The notes under the pieces: model-generated
What the model was told of the DNA's origin: nothing
Database searches by the model: none
Seen by the model: only the letters and a program-made list of their open reading frames with translations
In this document: positions 7,338 to 16,450 of the stretch, piece after piece
How the letters are laid out: each line of letters begins with the position of its first letter
How positions within the stretch are numbered: position 1 is the stretch's first letter
Position numbers and translations under genes: made by a program
Assembly: GCA_002428985.1 (NCBI GenBank)
Contig: DIYL01000034.1
Span: 62,001 to 126,000 of the forward strand
Length of the DNA stretch: 64,000 nt
Source of the DNA: Anaerolineales bacterium UBA6055
GTDB lineage: Bacteria > Chloroflexota > Anaerolineae > Aggregatilineales > Phototrophicaceae
Reading direction: 5' to 3'

Positions 7338-9449
7338 CTAACGTCCCACAAGTACAATTACAGAACGATCCCCTACTGGAAGATACTCTTGGTCTTTAAG
7401 GATCGGTTCCCGTCCTGGTGAATAGCTATCTTTGGGTGAAGCCATCATTGTATTAACAGATACTCGCCACTCGAGATTATCCGGCAATGGTGGTAAATCA
7501 AACCATAGTGTTTCCCAGTATGCATTCATCAAGACATAAATATAGTCATCTCGTTCAAACCCGTCTCGTGCATGGCGGCCACACAATAAGAATGCTAACG
7601 AGTAACTATTATCCGACCAATCCGGTTGCCAAAGCTTTGTCCCATGAAATGAAATATCTGGATAACCTGACCCCATATAATCACTGTGCTGGAAGAATTT
7701 ACGCGACCGCAACACTTGATGTTTTTTGCGGAACTTAATGAGGTTTCGTGTGAAGCGATATAAATGTTTGTTACGGCGTATCAATCGCCAATCAAACCAG
7801 TTAAGTTCATTATCGTGGCAGTATGTGTTGTTGTTACCGTATTTAGTGTGACCAACTTCGTCACCCATCAACAACATCGGCACACCCTGACTCATCATTA
7901 AAATTGTGAGGAAGTTTTTGAATTGCCGCTCACGTAAGCCAAGAATTTCAGGATCATCTGTTTCCCCTTCCCAGCCACAATTCCAACTATAATTATCGTT
8001 AGCACCATCACGTCCATCTTCACCATTCGCATAATTATGTTTGTTGTTATACGAGACTAAATCCCATAATGTGAAGCCATCATGTGCTGTGATGAAATTG
8101 ACAGATGAGTGCGGTCCACGATCGGCATATAAATCGGGAGACCCTTGGATACGCGTTGAAAGTGTCCCGACCATATTCCTATCGCCTTTTACAAATTGGC
8201 GTATGTCATCACGATATTTACCATTCCATTCTGCCCAACGTCCATAGGCAGGAAATGAGCCAACTTGATACAAGCCACCTGCATCCCACGCTTCAGCAAT
8301 CAGCTTTGCATTCGCGAGGATAGGATCATAGGCTAACATTTCAAGCAACGGTGGATTTGGCAACGGCGCACCATCTTGGTCACGTCCCAAAATGGATGCC
8401 AGATCAAAGCGGAAACCATCAATATGATACTCCGACACCCAATACCGTAAACAATCGCGGACCATAGCACGAACAATTGGGTGGTTGCAATTCAGCGTGT
8501 TGCCAGTGCCACTAAAGTTATAGTAATGTCCTTCGGGTGTCAGCAAATAATAAGTTTTGTTATCAATACCCCGAAATGAAATCGTCGGACCTTCGTCATT
8601 CCCTTCAGCCGTATGGTTAAATACAACATCCAACCAGACCTCAATACCGTTATTATGGCATTCTTTGATCAGATTTTTTAATTCATCAGCTTGCATCTCA
8701 AATGCACTTGTCGCGGCATAACCGGACTTAGGCGCAAAGAACCCAACCGTACTATACCCCCAATAATTGACCAGTCGCTCCCCTGTCATTGGGTTAACAC
8801 GATCATATTCAAATTCATCAAACTCAAATATCGGCATGAGCTCAATGCAATTCACACCAAGGTCTTTGAGATATGGAATCTTCTCAACAAGCCCAGCAAA
8901 TGTACCCGGTGATTTCACCTTAGAAGACGGATGCTGTGTAAACCCACGTACATGCATCTCATAGATAATCAAATCTTCGATAGGAATATTAAGTGGTTTA
9001 TCCCCTTCCCAATCAAAGTCATCAACCATCACCTGAGCACGATGTGGATAAAGATCATCTTCATCATACGGTGCACCCCATATATCACGCCCGCCAATCT
9101 GGCGCGCATATGGATCCATTACAATTTGATATGGATTAAAGCGGTGTCCATTCGCAGGGTCATGCGGACCATCAATACGAAAACCATACTCAAGGTTTTC
9201 ATAATCAAGATCAAACACAATCATGGCGTAGACATTGCCAATATGGAATTCTTCAAAAACTGGAATTTCTACAAACGGCTTTTTCGCCCCTTTTTCGAAC
9301 AATACCAACACACACGCAGTTGCATGACTGGAATATATCGAAAAATTGATACCACCCGGCACAAGTGTCGCCCCAAAGGGTTCCGGTTTCCCCGGTCTTA
9401 ATTTAAACCCTTTATATTCACGTGTCGGGTATGTATCAATCCGTTGCAT
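7338..9449 (-). CDS. glgX: Glycogen debranching enzyme (isoamylase type, GlgX/TreX)
   Basis: This 703-residue enzyme hydrolyses alpha-1,6 branches of glycogen. A CBM48-type N-terminal domain (about residues 15-130) precedes a GH13 barrel. The catalytic residues are visible: the nucleophile Asp in GFRFDLA (about 346), the acid Glu in IAEAWD (about 385) and the third Asp in TAHDG (about 455). The sequence VVFNHTAEG is the first conserved GH13 region. Its start lies one base after the stop of the STAS gene. No other glycogen gene is in the window. Length and motifs fit GlgX/TreX well. Confidence 0.93.
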   Translation of the reverse strand: MQRIDTYPTREYKGFKLRPGKPEPFGATLVPGGINFSIYSSHATACVLVLFEKGAKKPFVEIPVFEEFHIGNVYAMIVFDLDYENLEYGFRIDGPHDPANGHRFNPYQIVMDPYARQIGGRDIWGAPYDEDDLYPHRAQVMVDDFDWEGDKPLNIPIEDLIIYEMHVRGFTQHPSSKVKSPGTFAGLVEKIPYLKDLGVNCIELMPIFEFDEFEYDRVNPMTGERLVNYWGYSTVGFFAPKSGYAATSAFEMQADELKNLIKECHNNGIEVWLDVVFNHTAEGNDEGPTISFRGIDNKTYYLLTPEGHYYNFSGTGNTLNCNHPIVRAMVRDCLRYWVSEYHIDGFRFDLASILGRDQDGAPLPNPPLLEMLAYDPILANAKLIAEAWDAGGLYQVGSFPAYGRWAEWNGKYRDDIRQFVKGDRNMVGTLSTRIQGSPDLYADRGPHSSVNFITAHDGFTLWDLVSYNNKHNYANGEDGRDGANDNYSWNCGWEGETDDPEILGLRERQFKNFLTILMMSQGVPMLLMGDEVGHTKYGNNNTYCHDNELNWFDWRLIRRNKHLYRFTRNLIKFRKKHQVLRSRKFFQHSDYMGSGYPDISFHGTKLWQPDWSDNSYSLAFLLCGRHARDGFERDDYIYVLMNAYWETLWFDLPPLPDNLEWRVSVNTMMASPKDSYSPGREPILKDQEYLPVGDRSVIVLVGR

Positions 9450-9450
9450 A

Positions 9451-9783
9451 TTAACCTATCATTTCTATACCTGTTTGAACGTCCGGTACAACAGCAAAAT
9501 GTTTAAGAAAGCCCGTGATTTCCATCGCATCACGAATACGTTCTTGTAAACCAACGAGAATCACCCGTCCATCATTTTGCTGAATTTCTCGGTGTAACAA
9601 CAAAATAACACGCAACCCAGCACTAGACATGTAATCGACCTTGCTCAAATCGAGTAACAATTTTGGGTTGTTCCGCGTTGTTTCCATTACAGCTTCTTGC
9701 AACTGCAATGCAGTGGTTGCATCAACACGCCCATCTACACTTAAAACATTAACATCACCAACATTCATAATATCAACTTTCAT
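9451..9783 (-). CDS. STAS-domain anti-sigma-factor antagonist (SpoIIAA type)
   Basis: This 110-residue single STAS domain has the signature DLSKVDYMSSAGLRVIL near residues 44-60, with the serine that is phosphorylated in SpoIIAA/RsbV proteins. Such proteins release sigma factors or other partners by binding an anti-sigma kinase when unphosphorylated. No kinase or phosphatase partner is adjacent. It is the first gene of a transcript with glgX (1-base gap) and a GNAT, an uncommon pairing that may tie glycogen use to partner-switching control. The ribosome site is weak. Confidence 0.9.
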   Translation of the reverse strand: MKVDIMNVGDVNVLSVDGRVDATTALQLQEAVMETTRNNPKLLLDLSKVDYMSSAGLRVILLLHREIQQNDGRVILVGLQERIRDAMEITGFLKHFAVVPDVQTGIEMIG

Positions 9784-10098
9784 AATAATATAAGTAGTCC
9801 CACGTACAAATTGTACACTTTCATATAGTTTCGTGTTGTTTCATTATATCGCGTATTTCGTCGTTCGCATTCGGGAAAACGCACAGTCTTATGATTTGCT
9901 TATGTGCAATGCCTTTGTACATATTCAACAAATAATAGCCTTTTTTTATGACATTCAACATGAAATCACAATCTCTGACTAATATCGTTTGTAGAAAATA
10001 ACAATAAGAGGCATACTATTTTAGAGATAATGTGAATGATATTGTGACAATATGATGTCTATACTTAATGCTTAGATTTATTCAAAGGTTCGAATGTT
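9784..10098. other. Intergenic region with divergent promoters
   Basis: This AT-rich 315-base stretch separates the STAS-glgX unit from the nucleoside transporter. It contains a palindrome (10039-10053) and a TATACT box (10060-10065) facing the transporter. I found no small gene and no RNA gene. Confidence 0.5.
10039..10053. promoter_or_regulatory. Palindrome just upstream of the transporter -10 box
   Basis: ATATTGT-G-ACAATAT is a perfect inverted repeat. It ends 6 bases before TATACT (10060-10065), so a bound protein would cover the -35 region and block or control transcription of the transporter operon. The regulator is unknown. Confidence 0.4.
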
Positions 10099-11322
10099 GT
10101 GAATAACACATCTGGATTATCACGATTTATACAAATCACACGACTTAATCGCCTTGTTGACTTCTCCCCTGTCCTCATTGCACTCTCATTGGCGCTAGTC
10201 GTTTCATCAATCCTCCTAATCGCACTGAATGCCGATCCGATTGCAGCTTACTCTGCTATGTTAGAAGGCGCATTTGGTACAGAAAATGCCACAGCAGAAA
10301 CGTTAGTCAAAGCGACACCGATTCTGTTTGTTGCAATTGGTATCACAGTCGCTTTCCGTGGTGGCATGATTAATATCGGTGGCGAAGGACAGATGATCGT
10401 TGGTGCGATTGCAGGCACAACAGTAGCACTTATGCTCGGTCCACTACGATTCGATCCGAACCTCCCCCGCGAGCTAATTGTTCCTGATGTGCTCGTTATT
10501 ACTCTGTCTCTAATGGCTGGCTTTCTGGCTGGCGCGCTATATGGTGGACTGGCAGGTTTTCTAAAAGCTTATTTTGATGTCAACGAAATCTTGAGCACAA
10601 TTATGCTTAATCAAATTGCTGTGCAATTGATGAATTATTTGCTCAACGGTATTCTCCTTGATCCAGCGGCGGCTGGTGTCAATAATATTCCTAAAACAGC
10701 TCGACTCGTCGGTAGTGTACAACTCCCCCGCCTATGGATACCTGTTGGTGACCCCATGATATTTGAACGAACGCGCTTGCATTGGGGGCTACTCATTGCC
10801 GTAGTCCTAGCAATTATCGTCTATATCTTTTTGTGGCGTACATCGCTCGGTTACAAAATCCGTGCAGTTGGTGAAAATGAACGCGCATCCAGTTATGCGG
10901 GTATCAGTGTGAAACGTCAGATGATGTTCTCGATGTTCTTAGCTGGAGGGTTCGCTGGTCTAGCCGGTGTCGTACAGGTTTTGGGTCTACAGTATCGCCT
11001 CCAAACAGACGGGTCTCCGGCAGGATTTACAGGAAGTGCAGGTTTTAACGGTATCGTAGCTGCATTATTCGGCGGTTTAAATCCGATTGGCGCAGTTCCG
11101 GCGTCGGCATTCTTTGGCGGACTGCTCGTCGGAGCACAGAAGATGCAACGTGAGGTCGGCGTACCTGCGTCATTGATTACAGCGGTCAATGGTTTAATTG
11201 TTGTATTTGTTGTCAGCAGTGAGATTTTCATCCGGCGACGCGCACGCCGACGGGTTCAGATTGCCTCACAAGATAATGTTGCAGACAACACCATAACACC
11301 CGCAGAAAAGGAGGCGACCTAA
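10099..11322 (+). CDS. Nucleoside-type ABC transporter permease (BMP family system), subunit 1
   Basis: This 407-residue inner-membrane permease has about ten hydrophobic segments. It carries the conserved blocks GGMINIGGEGQM and EILSTIMLNQIA, and the cytoplasmic loop IRAVGENERASSYAGI that contacts the ATPase. These are typical of the YufP/NupP-type permeases paired with BMP binding proteins for purine nucleosides. It starts with GTG at 10099, behind AAAGG about 11 bases upstream. Its stop overlaps the next permease start (TAATG). The C-terminal tail is long, basic and then acidic. The substrate is inferred from the family, not shown. Confidence 0.88.
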   Translation: MNNTSGLSRFIQITRLNRLVDFSPVLIALSLALVVSSILLIALNADPIAAYSAMLEGAFGTENATAETLVKATPILFVAIGITVAFRGGMINIGGEGQMIVGAIAGTTVALMLGPLRFDPNLPRELIVPDVLVITLSLMAGFLAGALYGGLAGFLKAYFDVNEILSTIMLNQIAVQLMNYLLNGILLDPAAAGVNNIPKTARLVGSVQLPRLWIPVGDPMIFERTRLHWGLLIAVVLAIIVYIFLWRTSLGYKIRAVGENERASSYAGISVKRQMMFSMFLAGGFAGLAGVVQVLGLQYRLQTDGSPAGFTGSAGFNGIVAALFGGLNPIGAVPASAFFGGLLVGAQKMQREVGVPASLITAVNGLIVVFVVSSEIFIRRRARRRVQIASQDNVADNTITPAEKEAT

Positions 11323-12272
11323 TGGATATCGATCAAATTTTCACTGCCAGCGTTTTTGCGTCTGCAATCCGACTCGCCACACCTTATATTTTTGCCGCTC
11401 TAGGCGAGACTTTTGCACAACGGAGCGGTGTCCTCAATTTAGGGGTTGATGGCATCATGTTGATGGGCGCATTTTCAGGGTTTTATGTGGTCTTCCTCGC
11501 CCAGCAAAACGAAGCCATGAGTGAACCTTTGAGTCTATTACTCGGTGTACTGATTGCCATATTTGTCGGTGGTTTAATGGGGTTTGCGATGGCATTTGTC
11601 AGTGTCACTCTCAAAGCCAAGCAAGGCATTAGTGGAATTGGTGTTTATCTATTTGGACTCGGCTTAAGTGAACTTTTATTCCAACAACTCGTTGGCACAC
11701 CAAAATCAATTAACGGCTTCCCCCGTATCACCTTCCCAATATTATCTGATATTCCGATACTTGGTGAAATATTTTTCAATCACAATTTACTTGTTTATCT
11801 TGCATTTGCTATGATCCCGATTTCTGCATATGTCTTGAATCGAACCACATTTGGTCTGATGATTCGCGCGGTTGGTCAAAACCCAGAAGCGGCAGATGCA
11901 ATGGGCGTGAGTGTCGAGCGTGTGCGATATGCGACGGTGACGATTGGTGGTATGTTTGCGGGGCTGGCGGGTGCATCGCTATCAATCGCATTAATCAATC
12001 TATTTCAGCAAAATCTAACTGCCGGACAGGGGTTCATTGCTGTCGCCCTTGTTTACTTCGGCGGTTGGCGACCATGGGCAGTCGCTGCGGGTGCGATGCT
12101 ATTTAGCTTCGTCAATGCTTTACAGCTACAAATTAAAGTGATTGGCTTGGATGTGCCATCAGAATTTGCGGTTATGGCGCCTTATGTAATTACCATTATT
12201 GCGCTGGCATTCGCATCCAAGCGTCAAGAACAGCCTACTGCTCTGACTAAGCCTTTTGAACGCGGCGAATAA
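11322..12272 (+). CDS. Nucleoside-type ABC transporter permease, subunit 2
   Basis: This 316-residue permease has eight to ten hydrophobic segments. It shows the family signatures GETFAQRSGVLNLGVDGIML and the coupling-loop motif IRAVGQNPEAADAMGVSV, matching the YufQ/NupQ-type second permease. It forms the membrane channel together with the 407-residue subunit. It is translationally coupled to that gene through a one-base overlap. A GGAGG-like site sits before the ATG inside the end of the first gene. The binding-protein gene follows 67 bases later. Confidence 0.9.
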   Translation: MDIDQIFTASVFASAIRLATPYIFAALGETFAQRSGVLNLGVDGIMLMGAFSGFYVVFLAQQNEAMSEPLSLLLGVLIAIFVGGLMGFAMAFVSVTLKAKQGISGIGVYLFGLGLSELLFQQLVGTPKSINGFPRITFPILSDIPILGEIFFNHNLLVYLAFAMIPISAYVLNRTTFGLMIRAVGQNPEAADAMGVSVERVRYATVTIGGMFAGLAGASLSIALINLFQQNLTAGQGFIAVALVYFGGWRPWAVAAGAMLFSFVNALQLQIKVIGLDVPSEFAVMAPYVITIIALAFASKRQEQPTALTKPFERGE

Positions 12273-12339
12273 ATTGTTTGTTAACGGGTAATGTGCCCGA
12301 TACAATATTTGTACACTTCAAGGAAAGAGAGAGATTTCC

Positions 12340-13383
12340 ATGAGAAAAGTTGTATTAAGTTTATTGATTCTTGCCCTATTTATTATGGTTCTACCATCGA
12401 TGGCACAAGACGATGTCTTCCGTGTCGCCGCTGTTGCCCCTAGTGCAACCAATGACCTTGCATTTAGCCAAAGTATGTATGATGCCCTCATCGCAATCCA
12501 AGAAGAAATGGGCGAAGATGCTTTCCAATTCGACTTCCAAGATGGCACATTTATTGTTGATGATGCCGCAGTTGCATTACGTGAATGGGCAGTATCTGGC
12601 GAATATGACCTCGTTATTGCACATGGGTCACAATTCGGTGGTATCGTTGAAGAACTCGCATTTGAATTCCCTGATGTATCGTTCGCATGGGGTACCGATG
12701 ACAATACCTTCGGGCTCGACAACGTATTTGCCTATACCGCTGCTTCTGAAGAAGGTGGTTATGTAAACGGTGTTCTCGCTGCGAACTTGACCGAATCCGG
12801 CACAATTGGCGTTGTTGGGCCAATCGAAGTTGGTGACGCGAAGCTATATGTTGATGGTTTTGTCGAAGGTGTCGCATCTGTTGACCCCGAACTTACTGTA
12901 AATGTCGTCTACATTGAATCATTCAGTGATGTTCCACTAGCAACTGAAGCAGCCGAAACACACATCGCGAATGACGCAGACATCCTCACAGGTACAGCAC
13001 AGATGGTCGTTGGACCAATCGCAATTGCTATCGAAAATGAAGCCCTTTGGTTCGGTACACAATCCAGTCAAGATGAGCTCAGTGAAGAAATTGGTGTGGC
13101 GTTCCAAGTGTATAAATGGGAAGTCATCCTAATGGATATGATTAGTAGCATTACCGATGATGGTATCCTCGGTGGCGAAGCTTACATTCTCACACTCGAA
13201 AACGAAGGTCTCGTCATGGAATACGATGCAGACTTCGAAATGAGCGACGACATGGTCACACTCGCAGAAGAAACAATCGAAGGCATTATTGCTGGTGACA
13301 TCCTTCCACTTCCAGAAGAAGAGATGGAAGAGGGAATGGAAGAAGAACCAATGGCAACTGAAGAAGCTGAATCTGGCGACTAG
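12340..13383 (+). CDS. BMP-family substrate-binding protein of the nucleoside ABC transporter
   Basis: This 347-residue exported protein has a signal peptide ending at about Ala22 (PSMA|QDD), then the BMP fold. Visible parts are FRVAAVAPSATNDLAFSQSM at the start, DLVIAHGSQFGGIVEELA and FAWGTDDNTFGLDNVF. BMP proteins bind purine nucleosides for the adjacent permeases. Most are lipoproteins. Here no cysteine follows the signal peptide, so another attachment or free secretion is expected. The C-terminus is a Glu-rich tail of about 25 residues. The gene follows the permeases and precedes the ATPase, with a hairpin in the gap that may set different expression levels. Confidence 0.9.
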   Translation: MRKVVLSLLILALFIMVLPSMAQDDVFRVAAVAPSATNDLAFSQSMYDALIAIQEEMGEDAFQFDFQDGTFIVDDAAVALREWAVSGEYDLVIAHGSQFGGIVEELAFEFPDVSFAWGTDDNTFGLDNVFAYTAASEEGGYVNGVLAANLTESGTIGVVGPIEVGDAKLYVDGFVEGVASVDPELTVNVVYIESFSDVPLATEAAETHIANDADILTGTAQMVVGPIAIAIENEALWFGTQSSQDELSEEIGVAFQVYKWEVILMDMISSITDDGILGGEAYILTLENEGLVMEYDADFEMSDDMVTLAEETIEGIIAGDILPLPEEEMEEGMEEEPMATEEAESGD

Positions 13384-13408
13384 GCCTACCCAACAACTTG
13401 ATACAAAT

Positions 13409-13440
13409 TATAAGGGAGCGTCTCAACAACCTCCCTTATA
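13409..13440 (+). terminator. Hairpin between binding-protein and ATPase genes (attenuator or mRNA stabiliser)
   Basis: TATAAGGGAG (13409-13418) pairs perfectly with CTCCCTTATA (13431-13440) across a 12-base loop. Only a weakly U-containing stretch follows, so termination would be partial. Placed after the binding-protein gene, it could raise that mRNA's level relative to the ATPase, as is known in maltose-type operons. The role is inference. Confidence 0.55.
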
Positions 13441-13467
13441 TCTATATAAATCCAGAGAAATAATATT

Positions 13468-15018
13468 ATGACCACGACCCCACTCCCAACTGGGCACAAA
13501 CGCATCGACTTACTAGAAATGAAGAGCATTGTTAAACGCTTCCCCGGTGTGCTAGCGGCAGACCACATAGATTTTGATGTACGGTCTGGCGAAATTCATG
13601 CACTGCTTGGCGAGAACGGCGCGGGCAAATCGACATTAATGAAGATGCTGTATGGTCTCTATCATCCTGATGAAGGGCAAATTCTCATCAATGGTGAACC
13701 TACGATTATTGAACGCCCCCAAGATGCCATCAAACATGGTATTGGGATGATACATCAGCACTTTATGCTCGTGCCATCATTAACAGTTGCCGAAAATGTC
13801 GCACTCGGTATGAAATCATCGCGTGGGATGCGCCTCGATATCGATTTGGTCGTACAACGTCTTCAAGAATTATCCGAAGCCTATAATCTTAAAGTTGACC
13901 CTACCCTACCCATTTGGCAACTGGCTGTAGGTGAACAACAACGTGTCGAGATTTTGCGAGCATTATATAAAGGTGCGGCTTTGCTTATTCTCGATGAGCC
14001 AACTGCTGTCCTCACACCACAAGAGGTCGATGATCTCTTCGTCATTCTAAATCAGTTATCAGATGATGGTCATGCGCTGGTTTTTATCTCGCATAAGCTA
14101 CACGAAGTCCTCGAAATTAGTAAACAAATTACGGTCTTGCGTGATGGCAAGCGGGTCAATTCAATCTCAACAAGCGATGCAACTAAACCACTCCTTGCAG
14201 AAATGATGGTCGGTCGTCCAGTATTGCTTGAATATGACAAAGAGCCACAAGCGCTACAAGATGAACGCCTTGTCCTCAATAATGTGAGCGCACTAAGCAA
14301 TCGTGGAACCGTCGGATTAGATGATGTTTCATTAAGCATTCGTGGGGGCGAAATTGTCGGAATCGCAGGTGTGTCTGGTAATGGTCAACAGGAATTAGCC
14401 CAGTGTATCGCTGGCTTACGATCAGTTACATCCGGCACCGTATTTTTTGCAGGTCAAAATATGACCAATAAATCACCATCACGGGTGAATGCAATGGGTT
14501 TATCATATATCCCCGAAGAACGTATGATTGATGGTGTGATCAAAGAATTTTCGGTCGCCGAAAATCTTGTTTTGCAAGATCATGACCACACAAAATTCAC
14601 ATGGGGTGGAATCTTCATGAACTTCCGCAAAATAAAGGAAGCCTGTCAGGAAGCTATCAAAGCCTATGAAATTAAAACACCCGGAACCGATACACTCATT
14701 AAGAATTTGTCGGGCGGGAATATTCAAAAACTAGTTCTCGCCCGTGAGTTATCACGCGAACCAAGTGTATTAATCGCGGCACAACCGACGCGTGGTGTAG
14801 ACATCGGCGCATCAGAGTATATTCATCAGCGTCTACTTGATGAACGGGATAACGGAACAGCAATTATGCTCATCAGTGAAGACCTTGATGAAATCCGCGC
14901 TCTATCTGACCGGATTTTAGTCATGTTCGAAGGGCGCATCGTTGGTGAAGTCATCAATGATAACGTCGATATTGAACATCTCGGTATGTTGATGACAGGC
15001 AGTAGCGAGAAAGTCTAA
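13468..15018 (+). CDS. Double ATP-binding subunit of the nucleoside ABC transporter
   Basis: This 516-residue protein contains two ABC domains, as in sugar and nucleoside importers. The first has Walker A GENGAGKST, the variant signature LAVGEQQRVEIL and Walker B LLILDEPTAVLTPQE. The second has a degenerate P-loop (VSGNGQQE), the signature LSGGNIQKLVLARELS, and an altered Walker B region (LIAAQPTRGVDIG) where the catalytic Glu is replaced. One active and one degenerate site is normal in this family. The gene ends the transporter operon. Its stop overlaps the stop of the convergent LtrA gene by 4 bases. Confidence 0.92.
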   Translation: MTTTPLPTGHKRIDLLEMKSIVKRFPGVLAADHIDFDVRSGEIHALLGENGAGKSTLMKMLYGLYHPDEGQILINGEPTIIERPQDAIKHGIGMIHQHFMLVPSLTVAENVALGMKSSRGMRLDIDLVVQRLQELSEAYNLKVDPTLPIWQLAVGEQQRVEILRALYKGAALLILDEPTAVLTPQEVDDLFVILNQLSDDGHALVFISHKLHEVLEISKQITVLRDGKRVNSISTSDATKPLLAEMMVGRPVLLEYDKEPQALQDERLVLNNVSALSNRGTVGLDDVSLSIRGGEIVGIAGVSGNGQQELAQCIAGLRSVTSGTVFFAGQNMTNKSPSRVNAMGLSYIPEERMIDGVIKEFSVAENLVLQDHDHTKFTWGGIFMNFRKIKEACQEAIKAYEIKTPGTDTLIKNLSGGNIQKLVLARELSREPSVLIAAQPTRGVDIGASEYIHQRLLDERDNGTAIMLISEDLDEIRALSDRILVMFEGRIVGEVINDNVDIEHLGMLMTGSSEKV

Positions 15019-16247
15019 GTTTCCATTGCATGGTGATCATGTCCAGAGTTATGCGCTTGTCCAGCAGCAGCTTCCTTCTGACTGAGATAAATACTGATAC
15101 CCACCTGTGCGACCATCACAACTGCAATTAGGGCGACAAATCCAGTCGGCGTTGCCCCAACAACCGTCAACCCGATAACGGTGACAATAACAGCCGATAC
15201 AAGATGCACGAACATCTCTAGTAATTGATTATTATATGTCGTCTCGTCATCAATCCCGAAGTCGATCAATGCCAAGGCGACTAAAAACATAACAATTGCG
15301 ACGGTGTATAATAGCGTATATTCAGATGATGCAGGTTTATCAGCATAGGTCAACGTCGAGCCATAGAGCTTTTTGGCAGCAACACCAAATGCAATCAAAC
15401 CAGCAGACAACGGTAGATGACCATATATCCACGATACAGGTTTATACCGCGTGTTGAAATCTAATACCTGGTCACCCGCATCAGAGAAATACAACCACCA
15501 TAACGAATACAAAACAGCAAAACCAGCAATACTAAATAGGAACTGATCGGGTCCAAGCAGTGTGCCTTGTGCATCATCCAGGATTTTCACGAATGATTCT
15601 CCCAGAACAATGATAGTAAAGATACCAAAACGTTCGGAAAGATGGTGACGATCAATCGCACTCTGGCGTTGCAAGCGACGCATAATAGGTAGTAATGGAA
15701 TCAGGAGTTCGACACCAATGCCGACTAGCCAGCCAACCCAATGGATTTCGGCAGGAAGGAGTAATGATCCTAACCAAATTAGAATGCCAACCCCAAATCC
15801 AATCGTATACCCCAGAGACAACACATTTTCTTCAGTATTGAGCTTATAAGTTCGATAGTGCATAAGCACCAACACCAAACGGGTGCCAACATATGCCAAC
15901 GTAAACTGCACATACAAATCGCCAAATGCCTCACTCACGCTCAAGCCAATCGTTGCAACAGCAAATATCTGCGTGAATACCAATAAACGGTGGATGATAT
16001 CATCAGCAACATAACGATTCTGATAAAATGTTTCGCCCGACCATGCCCACCACACAACCGTCGTCATGACTATGAATTGGGCAAACCCTTCCAAGGTCAG
16101 ATTATCACTAAGGAAATTACCAATTTGAATAAACGTTGCAACATAGACAAGATCATAAAATAATTCCAACCATCCAATCGAACGATCTGTATGTCGATGG
16201 AATGTTACATTCTGAAAAAAACGAGGGGGTGTAAACAAATCAAACAT
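15015..16247 (-). CDS. Low-temperature-requirement protein A (LtrA) family membrane protein
   Basis: This 410-residue protein has about ten to twelve membrane segments. It carries LtrA hallmarks: WLELFYDLVYVATFIQIG near the N-terminus and HLSERFGIFTIIVLGES in the middle. The C-terminus is His-rich (HNSGHDHHAMET). LtrA was named from a cold-sensitive Listeria mutant, and its molecular function is not established. No partner gene is evident. It is separated from the polysaccharide operon by about 200 bases that contain only weak inverted repeats. Confidence 0.88.
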   Translation of the reverse strand: MFDLFTPPRFFQNVTFHRHTDRSIGWLELFYDLVYVATFIQIGNFLSDNLTLEGFAQFIVMTTVVWWAWSGETFYQNRYVADDIIHRLLVFTQIFAVATIGLSVSEAFGDLYVQFTLAYVGTRLVLVLMHYRTYKLNTEENVLSLGYTIGFGVGILIWLGSLLLPAEIHWVGWLVGIGVELLIPLLPIMRRLQRQSAIDRHHLSERFGIFTIIVLGESFVKILDDAQGTLLGPDQFLFSIAGFAVLYSLWWLYFSDAGDQVLDFNTRYKPVSWIYGHLPLSAGLIAFGVAAKKLYGSTLTYADKPASSEYTLLYTVAIVMFLVALALIDFGIDDETTYNNQLLEMFVHLVSAVIVTVIGLTVVGATPTGFVALIAVVMVAQVGISIYLSQKEAAAGQAHNSGHDHHAMET

Positions 16248-16450
16248 AATTAGGCTCTTCTCACTTCAACTAGTTCTCTATTAGTTATAGCTAACGCCCA
16301 ATTAAGAAGCAAACAATCCACACAAATTGGCGTTATCGGCAAGTTAACAATAGATTGATTACACAGGTTATCGTTAACCATAGCCGTTATATCAGCATCG
16401 TCCGAGAACTGTAAAGGATACTAAAAAGTACCTAATCAAAAGTATAGGCT

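Noticed and set aside
13468..15018. Second ATPase half with altered Walker motifs as a broken gene
   Set aside because: Asymmetric sites are normal in two-domain ATPases of this importer family, and the frame is intact.
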